The notes under the pieces are model-generated. The model had not been told where the DNA came from and searched no databases. It worked only from the letters and a program-made list of their open reading frames with translations. From Mayamaea pseudoterrestris (lineage: Eukaryota > Bacillariophyta > Bacillariophyceae > Sellaphorales > Sellaphoraceae): DNA of 64,000 nt. Made by a program: the position numbers and the translations under genes. This document shows positions 21,381-31,488 of this stretch, in pieces (the first letter of the stretch is position 1; each line of letters opens with the position of its first letter). The stretch lies in the NCBI GenBank assembly GCA_027923505.1, contig BROI01000018.1:558001-622000 (forward strand), read 5' to 3'.

Positions 21381-21779
21381 TTAAAAAATAACGAACTTCA
21401 CTGCCTATATGCTGCTGTGTAATGTTGGGTTATCTTGTCTTGCATGCATAGTGGAGACGGGCGATCGACTTACACCTTGGCTGTCCATAGCTGACGTCGT
21501 AGCGGTTAACACGCATGCTTCAATCGACCACTCGTTGTGTGGTTCCAAACGATAGTCATCCAAAATCCATGATGTACTGTATCATACAACAATCCATATG
21601 ATCGAAGCATCACCTTTATCACGAAACAGGAGCTTGCATGCCAAAAAGATCAGAACGAGTGATATTCCCAGTACAGAGTGATGGGAGACTAGCGACGCTT
21701 GCTTGATGTTCCTCTTGAAATCGAAATCATCATTGGCAGATTCTTTCGGCACGAACAATTCATTACTCGATCCAGCAAC
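21381..21779. other. intergenic, no gene seen
   Basis: 399 bp between two plus-strand genes. It contains a tRNA A-box-like stretch near 21494-21515 that does not fold as a tRNA (see rejected items). The helicase promoter is presumably here. Confidence 0.4.
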
Positions 21780-24182
21780 ATGACGAATTCACTAGTTCCG
21801 AAAGGACTCTCGAGGAGACAAATACGCTCATGTTTACTGTTCATGTTTGTTTTCTTGCCATTGCGAGTCACTAGCTTTACTCCGTCGACAGCTTCCTTCA
21901 TGCGCATTCATTCAAAGTCGCGTCTTTTCGCGCAGCAGCGACCGGACAAGAAGAAGCCAAAGCTTTCAAGATTTACACAGTCAGCTCATCAGGAGGCGAG
22001 TAAAGAGTCCAAGGATGCTACTTCCTTTGATAAACAGCGACGAACACGAGAAGCTCCGCTCGACAGTACCAAGGAACAGCAAGCGGCAGGCCATGTCCGA
22101 GGGAAGAATAATAATAATCAAGTCACATCACGTATGTCACAATCTCCTCAAGCAGTATCGCAGCCCCTGTCAAATTCTCCACCTACGTATATTCAAAGGG
22201 ATAAAATGTGGAGGCGCAATCAGTCGGTCGAAGATTTGGAGGAGGCCTTGCTCAAGCGATGGGGTGACGACGACGACGATTCGCCGTCTGGCAGGGATAC
22301 AATTCCAATGAAGAATGCATTCGCTAAACCAGTCCTGGACCCCTGGGCAAAGAAACGGGAAACGCTACAAAAGACTAATAGCAGTGCTCGCAAAGACAAT
22401 GAAAATCACGGGAGCTACGAACCAATTTTTGGACGAAGCAGCAACAAGCCGCCTCCTGCACAACAACGAAGTCCACTGTCGGTTGATCACTTGATTGCCC
22501 GCACACCAGCCGGAGGTAAAGGAACTTTTCAAATTAATGACAAGGAGGACGGCGACGATGCGTTTTTCTTTCAGGCTCCAAAGGCGAAGCAACAACACGC
22601 GGAAGACACGATTGGAAATGCAAAGCCAAAGACACCCACGCACAGTGCCAATGAAAAGCCACGAGCATCGTTGTTACGAAATAGTCTCGACGCCAAAAGA
22701 TCAACATCTATAATTAAGCAACCATCCAAGTCTTCAATCAAGTCGCTTGTGGACGAGAATGGGAATATAATGTACTTGACGACGCAGCAAGCCATGCGCA
22801 ACTTTGAAGCCAACCAGGCGCAAGGCAGCCAACAATTTACAGACAATGGCATTGCTATGACGGAACAAGACAGCACTTGGCAACAAATTGGCATAAAAAG
22901 TCCACAGTTACTGCAAAATCTGTATGGCATGAGCTGCATCAAGCCGTTGTCTGTCCAGTGCAAGTCGATACCGGCGATATTGGACGTAAACACGGACGTT
23001 GTTGTTGGCATGTACACTGGTTCCGGAAAGACACTGGCCTTTTTGACGCCTATCATAGGACGACTTTTGACAGGCACTACGAATGAAAATGAGGATGATA
23101 GCAGCAACGATGTCAAAAGCAATGAACTCAAAGCTATCATAGTTGCACCTGGCCGCGAACTTGCCAGTCAGATTGTCGCCGTTGCGCGTGACTTGGTTCA
23201 AGGAACAACCTTGTCAGTGCTCATGGCCATTGGCGGCACCACGTCGGCACGCACCGTTGAACAGTTGCGCAAGCGCAAACCTAGTATGTTGGTGGGTACA
23301 CCCGGCCGACTGGCAGAACTTATAGTCGGACGACCAGGAGAAAAGGGCGGTCGCTTAAAATTGGCTGGTGTACAAACGGTCGTGCTGGATGAATTTGACG
23401 CCTTGCTCGAGTATGATGCGCACGCCGAACCAACAAACGCACTGATGCAGGCGCTCAAGCGACGTCATGGAGGCAGTCTCCAGACAATTTTGTGCTCAGC
23501 GACGGCTTGCGACATGGTTGAGTCGCCCAAACTACAGCAGTTCCTACGGCCAAATTACTACACGGCCAACGCTGATCAAAACGATGCGCTAGTGACAGCA
23601 GATGGTGCTGGCAAGACTCGTGTTAGCAAAACTGTCATTCACGGAGTTGTTCATGTTCAGCATCGACGATTAGCACTCGATGCGCTGCGACGAATTCTGC
23701 ATACAGATCCAGTTCCGCAACAAATACTAGTGTTTGTTGAGAATAGCAGAAAAGTTGAAGTCATGGTGGAGAAACTCAAGTTAATGAATATTATTGCTGC
23801 GCCGCTGCATGGTGGAAGGGGAAGTGAAAAGATGGACAGAGCCGAAGTCAGCAAGGCGCTTCGTGAAGGCTACGTTGGCCTCGTCGTAGCAACGGAGCTC
23901 GCCGCACGAGGATTAGATGCGCCGCTGCTGACACATGTCCTTAACTATGATTTACCGACAGACGCATCACATTACGCACACCGTGCTGGAAGATGTGGTC
24001 GAGGTGGACGCCCGGGCGTTGTCATTAACATGACGACTGGGCTAAAGGAACGAAATGTGCCGAGGAGGCTTGCCGACGAGCTTGGAGTTGAGATGCACCA
24101 CGTCGAGATTGCTAGTTCGAAACTGTACATTGTCAATCCCAGCACTCCTTTTCCAGACGCGCGAATAGACTCGAATAGCTAA
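21780..24182 (+). CDS. plastid-targeted DEAD-box RNA helicase
   Basis: One exon, 800 residues from the ATG at 21780. That start gives a signal peptide (QIRSCLLFMFVFLPLRVTS) followed by FTPS, a bipartite plastid signal; the in-frame ATG at 21699 only adds an unhelpful leader. Residues about 40-370 are a Ser/Gln/Lys-rich disordered region. The helicase core has Q-motif QCKSIPAI, motif I GMYTGSGKT (~413), Ia APGRELASQ, Ib GTPGRLAEL, II DEFD (~536) instead of DEAD, III SAT, V TELAARGLD and VI HRAGRCGRGG (~735). All ATP- and RNA-contact motifs are present, so an active ATP-dependent RNA helicase is expected. It probably acts in plastid rRNA or ribosome maturation, which is inferred from targeting only. 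Confidence 0.92.
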   Translation: MTNSLVPKGLSRRQIRSCLLFMFVFLPLRVTSFTPSTASFMRIHSKSRLFAQQRPDKKKPKLSRFTQSAHQEASKESKDATSFDKQRRTREAPLDSTKEQQAAGHVRGKNNNNQVTSRMSQSPQAVSQPLSNSPPTYIQRDKMWRRNQSVEDLEEALLKRWGDDDDDSPSGRDTIPMKNAFAKPVLDPWAKKRETLQKTNSSARKDNENHGSYEPIFGRSSNKPPPAQQRSPLSVDHLIARTPAGGKGTFQINDKEDGDDAFFFQAPKAKQQHAEDTIGNAKPKTPTHSANEKPRASLLRNSLDAKRSTSIIKQPSKSSIKSLVDENGNIMYLTTQQAMRNFEANQAQGSQQFTDNGIAMTEQDSTWQQIGIKSPQLLQNLYGMSCIKPLSVQCKSIPAILDVNTDVVVGMYTGSGKTLAFLTPIIGRLLTGTTNENEDDSSNDVKSNELKAIIVAPGRELASQIVAVARDLVQGTTLSVLMAIGGTTSARTVEQLRKRKPSMLVGTPGRLAELIVGRPGEKGGRLKLAGVQTVVLDEFDALLEYDAHAEPTNALMQALKRRHGGSLQTILCSATACDMVESPKLQQFLRPNYYTANADQNDALVTADGAGKTRVSKTVIHGVVHVQHRRLALDALRRILHTDPVPQQILVFVENSRKVEVMVEKLKLMNIIAAPLHGGRGSEKMDRAEVSKALREGYVGLVVATELAARGLDAPLLTHVLNYDLPTDASHYAHRAGRCGRGGRPGVVINMTTGLKERNVPRRLADELGVEMHHVEIASSKLYIVNPSTPFPDARIDSNS

Positions 24183-24267
24183 TGAGTAATTTAAGAATCA
24201 TCGTGTTAATAAATAAATGGAATCACGCGAGCAACTTTCATACTCCACGATAACGATGCAAAAGTGC

Positions 24268-26913
24268 TCATCGAAGCTCTCGAGCAGTGCTGCCGATCAA
24301 CAGCTCCTCGTCATCCAAAGCATCTTCCTCGTCTGGTTCCGGTTCGCGGTTTCTTAGAACAACAATGTCGTTCCGATCTTCTCTCATTGAATTGCTGCTA
24401 AGCCATCCAAGATTAACACCTTGCGGCTCGCGTTCAGCTTCAGCCCTTGTTCGAACCCGGACTATATCTCCTTCAACCACAGATCCTTCAAGAACAAGCT
24501 TCGAAAGCGGGTTAAGTAATTCCGTTGCCAGTGTACGCTTCAAGGGTCTCGCACCGTATCGAACATCGAATCCGCGCTGAGCTAAAACATCCTTGGCATT
24601 AATGCTGACGTCCAGGAACATGTTCTGTCCATCCTCGAGTCGTTGCGCTATTTCTTTCAGCTGTATGTCTGCAATTGCATGCATCGATTCTGGCTGCAAG
24701 CGATTAAAGACGATGCAGTCGTCGATTCGATTAAGCAGTTCCGGACTCAGCGCGTGGCGCACCACATCCATAATGGACTCCACCGCCTCCGCTTCAGAAC
24801 CCAGCATATGTGGAGGAAGACCGGCAATAATCTGACTACCAAGGTTACTTGTCATGACAACGATAACATTTTGAAATGACACCGTCCTTCCATGACTATC
24901 AGTCAAACGTCCCTCGTCAAACAGTTGCAAAAGAATGTTCCATACCTCGGGATGCGCCTTCTCAAATTCATCAAGTAGCAAAACCTGGTATGGCCGACGG
25001 CGGACTGCTTCCGTCAATGTTCCTCCTTCCTCATAACCAATGTAGCCCGGCGGAGCACCGATCAACCGCGAAACATTATGCTTTTCGCCGTACTCGCTCA
25101 TATCAATGCGCGTCATATTCTTCTCATTGTCAAAAATATATTCAGCAAGAGACTTTGCTAATTCGGTCTTTCCAACTCCACTTGGTCCGAGGAATAGGAA
25201 ATTGCCAAGCGTCCGATTACTACTCTGGAGACGTGTGCGGGCGAGGCGAACGCAATTGGAGACAGCAATCAACGCATGCTCCTGCCCCACCACTCTCAAG
25301 CGTAGCTTGTCCTCAATGTGCAGCAACTTCTTGCCTTCGTCACCAGCAATCCGAGACACTGGAATGCCAGTTTGGCGGGCAACAATCGTTGCCACAGCAT
25401 CTGCAGTAACAGCTTCAGCTAACATTTTTGGTTTGTGTCCTTTGCCTCGCTTATCACTGCTAGCCGCGTCGACCTTCTGCTCCACCTCCTCCATCTCATG
25501 CTCTAATCGTGGAATAGTAGAATGCAACAATTCTCCAGCCCGATTAAAATTTCCTTGTCGACGCGCCATCTCCAGCTCCTGACGCGCACGCTCCAATTCC
25601 CCCTTCAACTCCTTTGCCCGATTTAGTTCCTTCTTTTCTTCCTCCCAAGTATCCATGAGATCCTTTATTTTTGACTGCAGTTCTTTTATTTCTTGTTGTA
25701 CCAGTCGTTTACGAGCTGCAATCTTGTCGTCAGCTTTATCCTCGTTTTCTAACGCACTCGCCTCGATCTGCCGCGTTAGCAAGTCTCGCTCCAGCTTCCA
25801 GATAATTTCGGGTTGACTTTCCTGCTCCAGTCGCAAGCGACTACATGCTTCGTCCACAAGGTCAATACTTTTATCAGGCTGCTTGCGATCCGTCAAATAT
25901 CGATCCGAAAGTGTGGCGGCCGCCACGAGCGCTTCATCCTTGATGCGGATTCCATGGTGCAGTTCGTAACGAGTCTTGATGCCCCGAAGAATCGACAACG
26001 TATCTTCAACGGTGGGCTCGGCAACGTAGACGCTTTGAAAGCGTCGCGATAATGCAGCATCCTTTTCAATGATACGATACTCGTCCAACGTAGTTGCACC
26101 AAGTAACTGAAGTTCGCCCCTGGCCATGTATGGTTTGAGAATGTTGCTCATGTCACTAGAACCTTCCGTCTTGCCGGCACCGACAATCATATGAAGTTCG
26201 TCAACAAATAGAATAATTGACCCTTGTGCTGCTTGAACATCCGCCAACAGATAGCGAAGTCGCTCTTCAAACTGTCCTCGCATCATGGCGCCGGACAATA
26301 ACGCCGTCACATTAAGACTTAGCACCTTTTTTGATTTCATGCTTTCCGGTACTTGGCCCTGATGGATCCTTTGAGCCAAGCCTTCCGCAATAGCCGTCTT
26401 TCCGACTCCAGCCGCTCCAATCAGTACTGGACAGTTCTTGGTTCGTCGACTGAGTATTTGGATGCACTGTCGAATCTCCTCGTGGCGGCCGATGATTGGA
26501 TCCATCTTGTCGGAAGCCGCCAGTTCGGTAAGATCAAGCGTGTATTCTCTCAACGTTTCACCAGCAACTGGAGCCGACTGTCCAAAAATGTTCATGCCGC
26601 CGCCGCCTCGAGGAGGTTGGGCGGAAAATAGGCGATTTTGGATACACATCATGGGAGGCGCATGGGCCAAATTCCTTGATTGCTCCAATAACGAGCGAAT
26701 CATTTTAATGGACGAGACGCCACAACTGGGATTTGGTATATGGATAACATTATTGCTCGTGTAACCATTATGTAGAAGTGAATAAAACTGCTGTGGTGTC
26801 GTGCGAACCATGTCAGTGCTTGGCTCATGATTCCGCGGAAATGGCAGTTCCAAAGGAAACGGACGTCGCAGATTACCGAACAAGCGGGAACTGAACATGA
26901 ACTGTCGGATCAT
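24268..26913 (-). CDS. CLPB: mitochondrial ClpB/Hsp78-type disaggregase
   Basis: One exon of 881 residues. An Arg-rich, acid-poor leader (MIRQFMFSSRLFGNLRRP) fits mitochondrial import; a second in-frame ATG at 26703 (MIRSLLEQSRNLA) would also give a presequence. The Clp N-domain is absent, as in Hsp78. NBD1 has Walker A GAAGVGKT (~168) and Walker B ILFVDELH. A middle coiled-coil M-domain (EIKELQSKIKDLMDTWEEE and following) marks it as ClpB rather than ClpA/C. NBD2 has GPSGVGKT (~576) and LLLDEFEK, with a complete C-terminal domain. The protein should cooperate with mitochondrial Hsp70 to rescue aggregated proteins. A GGGG-rich linker precedes NBD1. Confidence 0.94.
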   Translation of the reverse strand: MIRQFMFSSRLFGNLRRPFPLELPFPRNHEPSTDMVRTTPQQFYSLLHNGYTSNNVIHIPNPSCGVSSIKMIRSLLEQSRNLAHAPPMMCIQNRLFSAQPPRGGGGMNIFGQSAPVAGETLREYTLDLTELAASDKMDPIIGRHEEIRQCIQILSRRTKNCPVLIGAAGVGKTAIAEGLAQRIHQGQVPESMKSKKVLSLNVTALLSGAMMRGQFEERLRYLLADVQAAQGSIILFVDELHMIVGAGKTEGSSDMSNILKPYMARGELQLLGATTLDEYRIIEKDAALSRRFQSVYVAEPTVEDTLSILRGIKTRYELHHGIRIKDEALVAAATLSDRYLTDRKQPDKSIDLVDEACSRLRLEQESQPEIIWKLERDLLTRQIEASALENEDKADDKIAARKRLVQQEIKELQSKIKDLMDTWEEEKKELNRAKELKGELERARQELEMARRQGNFNRAGELLHSTIPRLEHEMEEVEQKVDAASSDKRGKGHKPKMLAEAVTADAVATIVARQTGIPVSRIAGDEGKKLLHIEDKLRLRVVGQEHALIAVSNCVRLARTRLQSSNRTLGNFLFLGPSGVGKTELAKSLAEYIFDNEKNMTRIDMSEYGEKHNVSRLIGAPPGYIGYEEGGTLTEAVRRRPYQVLLLDEFEKAHPEVWNILLQLFDEGRLTDSHGRTVSFQNVIVVMTSNLGSQIIAGLPPHMLGSEAEAVESIMDVVRHALSPELLNRIDDCIVFNRLQPESMHAIADIQLKEIAQRLEDGQNMFLDVSINAKDVLAQRGFDVRYGARPLKRTLATELLNPLSKLVLEGSVVEGDIVRVRTRAEAEREPQGVNLGWLSSNSMREDRNDIVVLRNREPEPDEEDALDDEELLIGSTARELR

Positions 26914-27447
26914 TAATACCTTAGATTGGAGATGTTAGTATTTAGTTTGCATACAAGCTGCGATGCTCCTGCACCTGAGATGCTGGAGATGGAAAGCCCA
27001 TGGTTTTGTGACCGAAAGCGTCGAAGGAAATTATTTGAGCCCAGTACCGCTAAGATGAAGATTTACACGTGGTGTAATGTGATTGGCGAAAAATGAGTCA
27101 CAAATGACGAAGTTATAGCCTTTCGCAAGACTGAAAACAATCAAATACCGATACGACTTCGACCATTTCTTCATCGTCCTTCGACCACACCGCATGCGTT
27201 TCGCCACCGCAACATCCATCATAGCTGTACAATTACCTCCACGTCGACAGTGTTGTAATTATACTTTTTGCGAAGTAATTTCATTGCCATCTTGATAATC
27301 AGTGGCTTATATCTCGCTGCGTGTGCGCAGTCATTATCAACGGTCGTCGTCGAGCATTCTATCAATCTGCTTGACAGGTAACAATCGGCTGCAATTCCAG
27401 CTTCTTCATCTATAACATTTCGCGTCGGAAACTACAATCTATTTTCA
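26914..27447. promoter_or_regulatory. divergent promoter region
   Basis: 534 bp between ClpB (minus) and the carrier gene (plus). No gene or specific motif recognised. Confidence 0.4.
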
Positions 27448-29019
27448 ATGAACACTGCACTACTAATGAGAAAGCAAACATTGCTTCTGGCAGCGGTGTT
27501 GCTACTGATACACGTGGAATTTAGCACGGCTCATCGATTCTCTTGGTCAGCTGCCATTAAACCAATCGTTTCGCAGCATCATTACAGCTCACCAACGAGA
27601 CAAGCGAGTTACAGACAAAGATTAGATTTAGCGACAGCAGATGAAGTAGATAATGCAGTGGCTGAATCAGCCGTACTGCGACATAACAATAAAGAAAAGA
27701 AGAGACAGCTACAACAACCATCTTCGGCATATATTTTCAAGCGAAGGGCAAGAGAACCTGCTGCCACCGCACTTGACGAGAGTTACTCAGACCAATACCA
27801 ATCAGAAGCTCTTGCAGCTATACCTTGTTCACATACTAAGACAATTACGCGATCTCAAACAGCATTTTCTTCATCCTCGCCTGCCGTCGGCAGCAAGCTG
27901 CCTCCGCCAACCCCTCGGCATTCGACATCAACTTCCCAGACACGCAGCTCTCCCTCTCTCACTCCAACTTCTACTCGTGCGCTAAACTTTTGGGAAAATA
28001 TGTTTTGCGGAGCTATCTCTCGGAGTCTTGCGCAGACAATCATGCATCCTGCCAATTCTATGAAAACTATGCTTCAGAACGATTCAACGCGAGGGCAATC
28101 CATGTTGAATTTGCTACAGCCGAAGCACTTACATCGGCTGACTCGAGGCGCAGGAGCCAATTTGCTGCTTTCGGTTCCATCGGGAGCAGTCAACTTTGCA
28201 GTACTAGAAATGGTGCGCAAAAGGCTTGGCCAATTGACGGAGAATGCTAAGGACAGTAGCAAGAATTCCGATCGTAAGCTGTTACAAGGACCATCGCTTG
28301 ACTTTCTTTCGAGCTGCATAAGCACGATTGCTTGCTCGGTGGTATCGACCCCGCAAATGGTTATTACTGACAATATTATGGCGGGCAATTATCCACATTT
28401 GGCAGGAGCTATCCAAGGAATTGGCGGCAACATGGGCATTGCTGGATTCTATCGCGGTTGGTGGCCTGGGCTAGTTGGCAAGATTCCATCTTATGCAATA
28501 ACATGGACTCTCTTTCAGCAGCTAAAGCAACTGCGAACGCACATGTCGCAAAGGCCTGCTAAAGATTGGGAGAATGCCTTCATGGGCTGCATTGCGAGTG
28601 GAACGACAGTGAGCATTCTAATTCCCCTTGACACCATTAAGACCAGACTAGTGACGCAAATGGCCAATGCTCCAAATGCTTACAAGGGAATTTTGGATTG
28701 CGCAGTCCGCGTGGCAAAGGAGGAGGGAGTTGGTGCCTTTTACCGAGGATTGCCGCCCCGACTAGTTAGCGTTGTTCCGATGATTGGCATCCAATTTGGC
28801 TTGTACGAATTTATGAGGAGGACTTTGTTGGATCGAACAGTGTCTGATGCGATCAAGGAGCGTCAGCAGAAGCTATTGGACGATGGATTGTACGAGCGCG
28901 ACGCAGTCTTTGAGGAAACCTTGATGGAAGTGGCTGCCAGTGCAGACGATCCTAATCCAGCTCCTCACTTTATGAAGCGATTCACCAACAAGAATAAGAG
29001 TAAAAGATTACTGAGATAG
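27448..29019 (+). CDS. mitochondrial-carrier-family protein with signal peptide
   Basis: One exon, 523 residues. Three SLC25-type repeats occupy about residues 175-470, with signature starts HPANSMK, TPQMVIT and IPLDTIK; only the third is fully canonical Px[DE]xx[KR]. GFYRGWWPGLVGKIPSYAI and GAFYRGLPPRLVSVVPMIGI are the typical matrix-helix ends. The closest general resemblance is to S-adenosylmethionine/SAMC-like carriers, but the substrate cannot be read from the sequence. The N-terminus has a clear signal peptide (TLLLAAVLLLIHVEFSTA) and ~140 residues of Ser/Gln/Pro-rich sequence. That leader points to the secretory route, hence possibly the plastid envelope rather than the mitochondrion. 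The C-terminal ~50 residues are charged and extra to the fold. Confidence 0.88.
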   Translation: MNTALLMRKQTLLLAAVLLLIHVEFSTAHRFSWSAAIKPIVSQHHYSSPTRQASYRQRLDLATADEVDNAVAESAVLRHNNKEKKRQLQQPSSAYIFKRRAREPAATALDESYSDQYQSEALAAIPCSHTKTITRSQTAFSSSSPAVGSKLPPPTPRHSTSTSQTRSSPSLTPTSTRALNFWENMFCGAISRSLAQTIMHPANSMKTMLQNDSTRGQSMLNLLQPKHLHRLTRGAGANLLLSVPSGAVNFAVLEMVRKRLGQLTENAKDSSKNSDRKLLQGPSLDFLSSCISTIACSVVSTPQMVITDNIMAGNYPHLAGAIQGIGGNMGIAGFYRGWWPGLVGKIPSYAITWTLFQQLKQLRTHMSQRPAKDWENAFMGCIASGTTVSILIPLDTIKTRLVTQMANAPNAYKGILDCAVRVAKEEGVGAFYRGLPPRLVSVVPMIGIQFGLYEFMRRTLLDRTVSDAIKERQQKLLDDGLYERDAVFEETLMEVAASADDPNPAPHFMKRFTNKNKSKRLLR

Positions 29020-29293
29020 CGGAATGTTTTGCTGCTGTGATGCTGTTACAATTTTGGTGTCCTCGCGTCGTCCATTGATTGATGAGGTTGTCTACGGTGT
29101 TTAGACTGCATAGTTTCAAGCTATTACAATCGCATTGATGTGGCTTTAATTACATGTCCTTGTAGCTTTCATTTTGTCCTGAACGCACTCGACCGCTATG
29201 TGATATGTAAATGTAGGCGTGTTGCGAAATCAAGCTAGGAATAGTCGCGTAGGGACTTCCTCTCATCTATAACGCTACAGTATTTTCTATTCT

Positions 29294-29680
29294 TTACTTT
29301 CGAAAAGTCTGCAAGTCGTTCCGTCGAAGCGTTTCCCAGCATGCCTTGATTTTATCAAATTCGTCTTGACAGGACCCTTTTCGCAGCATGGATCCGTCGT
29401 CGTCGGCTGTCTTGTCGTCTTGACTCGATGCATGATGCGCATGGTAATTGACGCAGTCAGCATACGCTTTGATTTCGTCGGGACAAGTAACTTTTAGCTG
29501 TTGAAAGTATTTCGTAAAGCGGTTGGGTTGCTGAATCTTGCCGCTGGTGATGGAACGAATGTAGCCAGATGGTGCTCCCCGATGTTGTATTAATCCATCC
29601 TGATTTACGCGCAGACAGGATCGAGCCTGGTACAATGGTGATGCTGCTGCTGTAGCAGCTGTTATTCGAGGATGAATCAT
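29294..29680 (-). CDS. small twin CX9C protein, NDUFAF8-like candidate
   Basis: A 128-residue protein. Two CX9C motifs are exact: C-PDEIKAYAD-C and C-QDEFDKIKA-C, separated by about 27 residues. Twin CX9C proteins are oxidised by the Mia40 relay and live in the mitochondrial intermembrane space or matrix side as assembly factors. The pattern C..E...Y..CV, then a basic stretch, then C..EF..I+.C resembles human NDUFAF8, a complex I assembly factor, but COA/COX twin-CX9C proteins are also possible. The first ~35 residues (MIHPRITAATAAASPLYQARSCLR) are basic and acid-free, which could be a presequence. It is convergent with the carrier gene. Confidence 0.68.
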   Translation of the reverse strand: MIHPRITAATAAASPLYQARSCLRVNQDGLIQHRGAPSGYIRSITSGKIQQPNRFTKYFQQLKVTCPDEIKAYADCVNYHAHHASSQDDKTADDDGSMLRKGSCQDEFDKIKACWETLRRNDLQTFRK

Positions 29681-30443
29681 ATGATGGTGCTTGGCGAAAG
29701 GTTTTGATTAGCATTGCATCGTCGGCCAATCGGTACCGGTACGTTCATGGTGGCGAGCGGATCTTGTCAAGCTTCATTGTCCCATTTGTCGCACTGGTTT
29801 CAGTTTGGCTTCACATTCGCGCAGCCATTTCGAAAGGTGGACAATCTGTATTGACCGGAAACGCAGCGTACGGCAATGCAAAAGTAAAGCAATGTTTGAG
29901 TGCCAACTTTAGCTACCGACACTCCCACTTTCGGCACTTCCACATCGTCCGAGCTGTCGCCTCGTGGTCATCGATTGACGCTGCATTAGATGAATCATAC
30001 TACCGCTACTCCCGAACAGTAGTGAATGAACTAACAGTAAGCACGGCCTGACCGGTGATGTAAGGTCTCGAACGTACTCCTATTGATTAAAAGATGGAAA
30101 GTTGTATACCATACATATCATACTCCGCGGGGACGAAACAAATAATGGCCTTGAACTTGATGAGGTACGATAGTCGTGGAATATTCTGGAACACCATTGG
30201 CTTCGCTCGAGTAATTACACTCATTGACCTACAGTAAAAGATCGGACAAACTTTGCCAATGACTCATCGGAGCTCGTGGAGAGGTTCTTTGGTGGTCACA
30301 TGGCATTTTCGGACGCCAGATCGGCCAGTGGTTGATGATTGGAACTCCTCTACTTTCTGCGTTCGGCTGCCCTTCTCGTTCATCGTCCATCAGCAGTCAT
30401 CATCGTATCCGCATCTGCCTCATTTTCGACGGCTAATAACAAC
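29681..30443. other. intergenic, no gene supported
   Basis: About 760 bp. A 115-residue open frame at 29704-30051 has no recognisable features and biased composition, so I do not call it. A GGTACCGGTAC stretch lies at 29732-29742. Confidence 0.4.
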
Positions 30444-31127
30444 ATGTCATCATCCAATGCAATCGATCTTAACTCCAAAGCTTGCGCACTCATGTGCGAA
30501 AGCAACTTTATCGTGGCTGCATCCTTGCTCACAAGAGCATTGCGAGAGATCCAAGGAGCGCAGAAGCACGATCACGACTATGACTGCTCGCCTTGCCATG
30601 ACTACTCCTTGTCGCTCAAGATGAACGATCTTAGTATTCGACCAGTCCGGATCTCCCCCAAGCAACACGATGTTTCTGTCTTTCGCATATACAATTGGGC
30701 ATTGCTGATTACCGACATGGATGTTGTTGTCTGCTCGAGCGATGAGATTCAGCTAGCTGCTCGAATCTGCGCCATTCTCATGTACAATCTTGGCCTGTGT
30801 TTCCAAGCCATAGGCATGATTGAAGGCTCTGACAAGCAAGTGTCCTTTCACAAAGCCATTCGCGCATATGATGCGTCCAGCATGTTGCTTCAATCGAGTG
30901 GATGTGATCAACGATTACTCCGGCTCGCCATTCTTAACAACAAGGGTTGCATCATGGCCTACTGCTACAGTGACTATAGCGCTGCCCAGGAATGTCTTGG
31001 CGCTTTGCAACACTTGCTAAGGACAGTGCACTGTGCCGAGGAAGTCGTGGGTCGAGAGGATTTGATGGAGATTCATTTGAATGTTGTGCTCGTCTATGGA
31101 AGACATGCTCACGCATCGGCGGCTTGA
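30444..31127 (+). CDS. unrecognised alpha-helical protein (possible TPR-like repeats)
   Basis: A 227-residue frame from the ATG at 30444 (MSSSNAIDL); an in-frame ATG at 30339 would add an unrelated hydrophobic leader. The chain is helical with TPR-like helix pairs: NSKACALMCESNFIVAASLL, ARICAILMYNLGLCFQAIG, FHKAIRAYDASSML, RLAILNNKGCIMAYCYSDY and AAQECLGALQHLL. Small-residue and Tyr spacing suggests tetratricopeptide-like packing, but no unit is a clean match. No targeting signal is visible in the shorter form. Function unknown. Confidence 0.6.
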   Translation: MSSSNAIDLNSKACALMCESNFIVAASLLTRALREIQGAQKHDHDYDCSPCHDYSLSLKMNDLSIRPVRISPKQHDVSVFRIYNWALLITDMDVVVCSSDEIQLAARICAILMYNLGLCFQAIGMIEGSDKQVSFHKAIRAYDASSMLLQSSGCDQRLLRLAILNNKGCIMAYCYSDYSAAQECLGALQHLLRTVHCAEEVVGREDLMEIHLNVVLVYGRHAHASAA

Positions 31128-31488
31128 CTGGCAGGCGCATGCCTTCAACTTGATACACACTCGACGTTTAATATATCAGCTTCATGTTATGTCTACACAT
31201 ATTTATAAAATGTATGCGTTTTGGTTATGTCTCAGGCCATTTAGCTCGCTTAATCTCGTTTTTACCGGTACATATGTACCGTAGCTGAAAGAAACTGCGT
31301 CGTTTCCAAGAAACCACGTCACACCACGACTCCACCACAGCGGCCGGCGCGTCGTCCACGTCATTCTTCGAAGAAGGTGCAGCTGCTCTCACGACCATGA
31401 ACTCTGATTGCGCGGTTGTGATTACTTTCTGTACGAGAACTCGGTTGAACAAAAGCCAATCAACTGTGAAACTGAAGGCTGCCTTAGC
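31128..31488. promoter_or_regulatory. NFS1 upstream region with 16-bp palindrome
   Basis: 361 bp before NFS1. A perfect palindrome, CGGTACATATGTACCG, spans 31266-31281 and overlaps a TACCGGTA octamer at 31263-31270. It is a candidate dimeric-factor site, not an identified operator. Confidence 0.4.

Noticed and set aside
21490-21560. tRNA-like A-box sequence (GTAGCGGTTAACACGC) followed by GGTTCCAAAC
   Set aside because: The T-stem and acceptor arms do not pair, the T-loop purine is missing and no anticodon stem forms. At most a decayed or tRNA-derived fragment.
29704-30051. 115-residue plus-strand frame
   Set aside because: No motif, targeting signal or composition typical of a protein; short and flanked by intergenic-type sequence.
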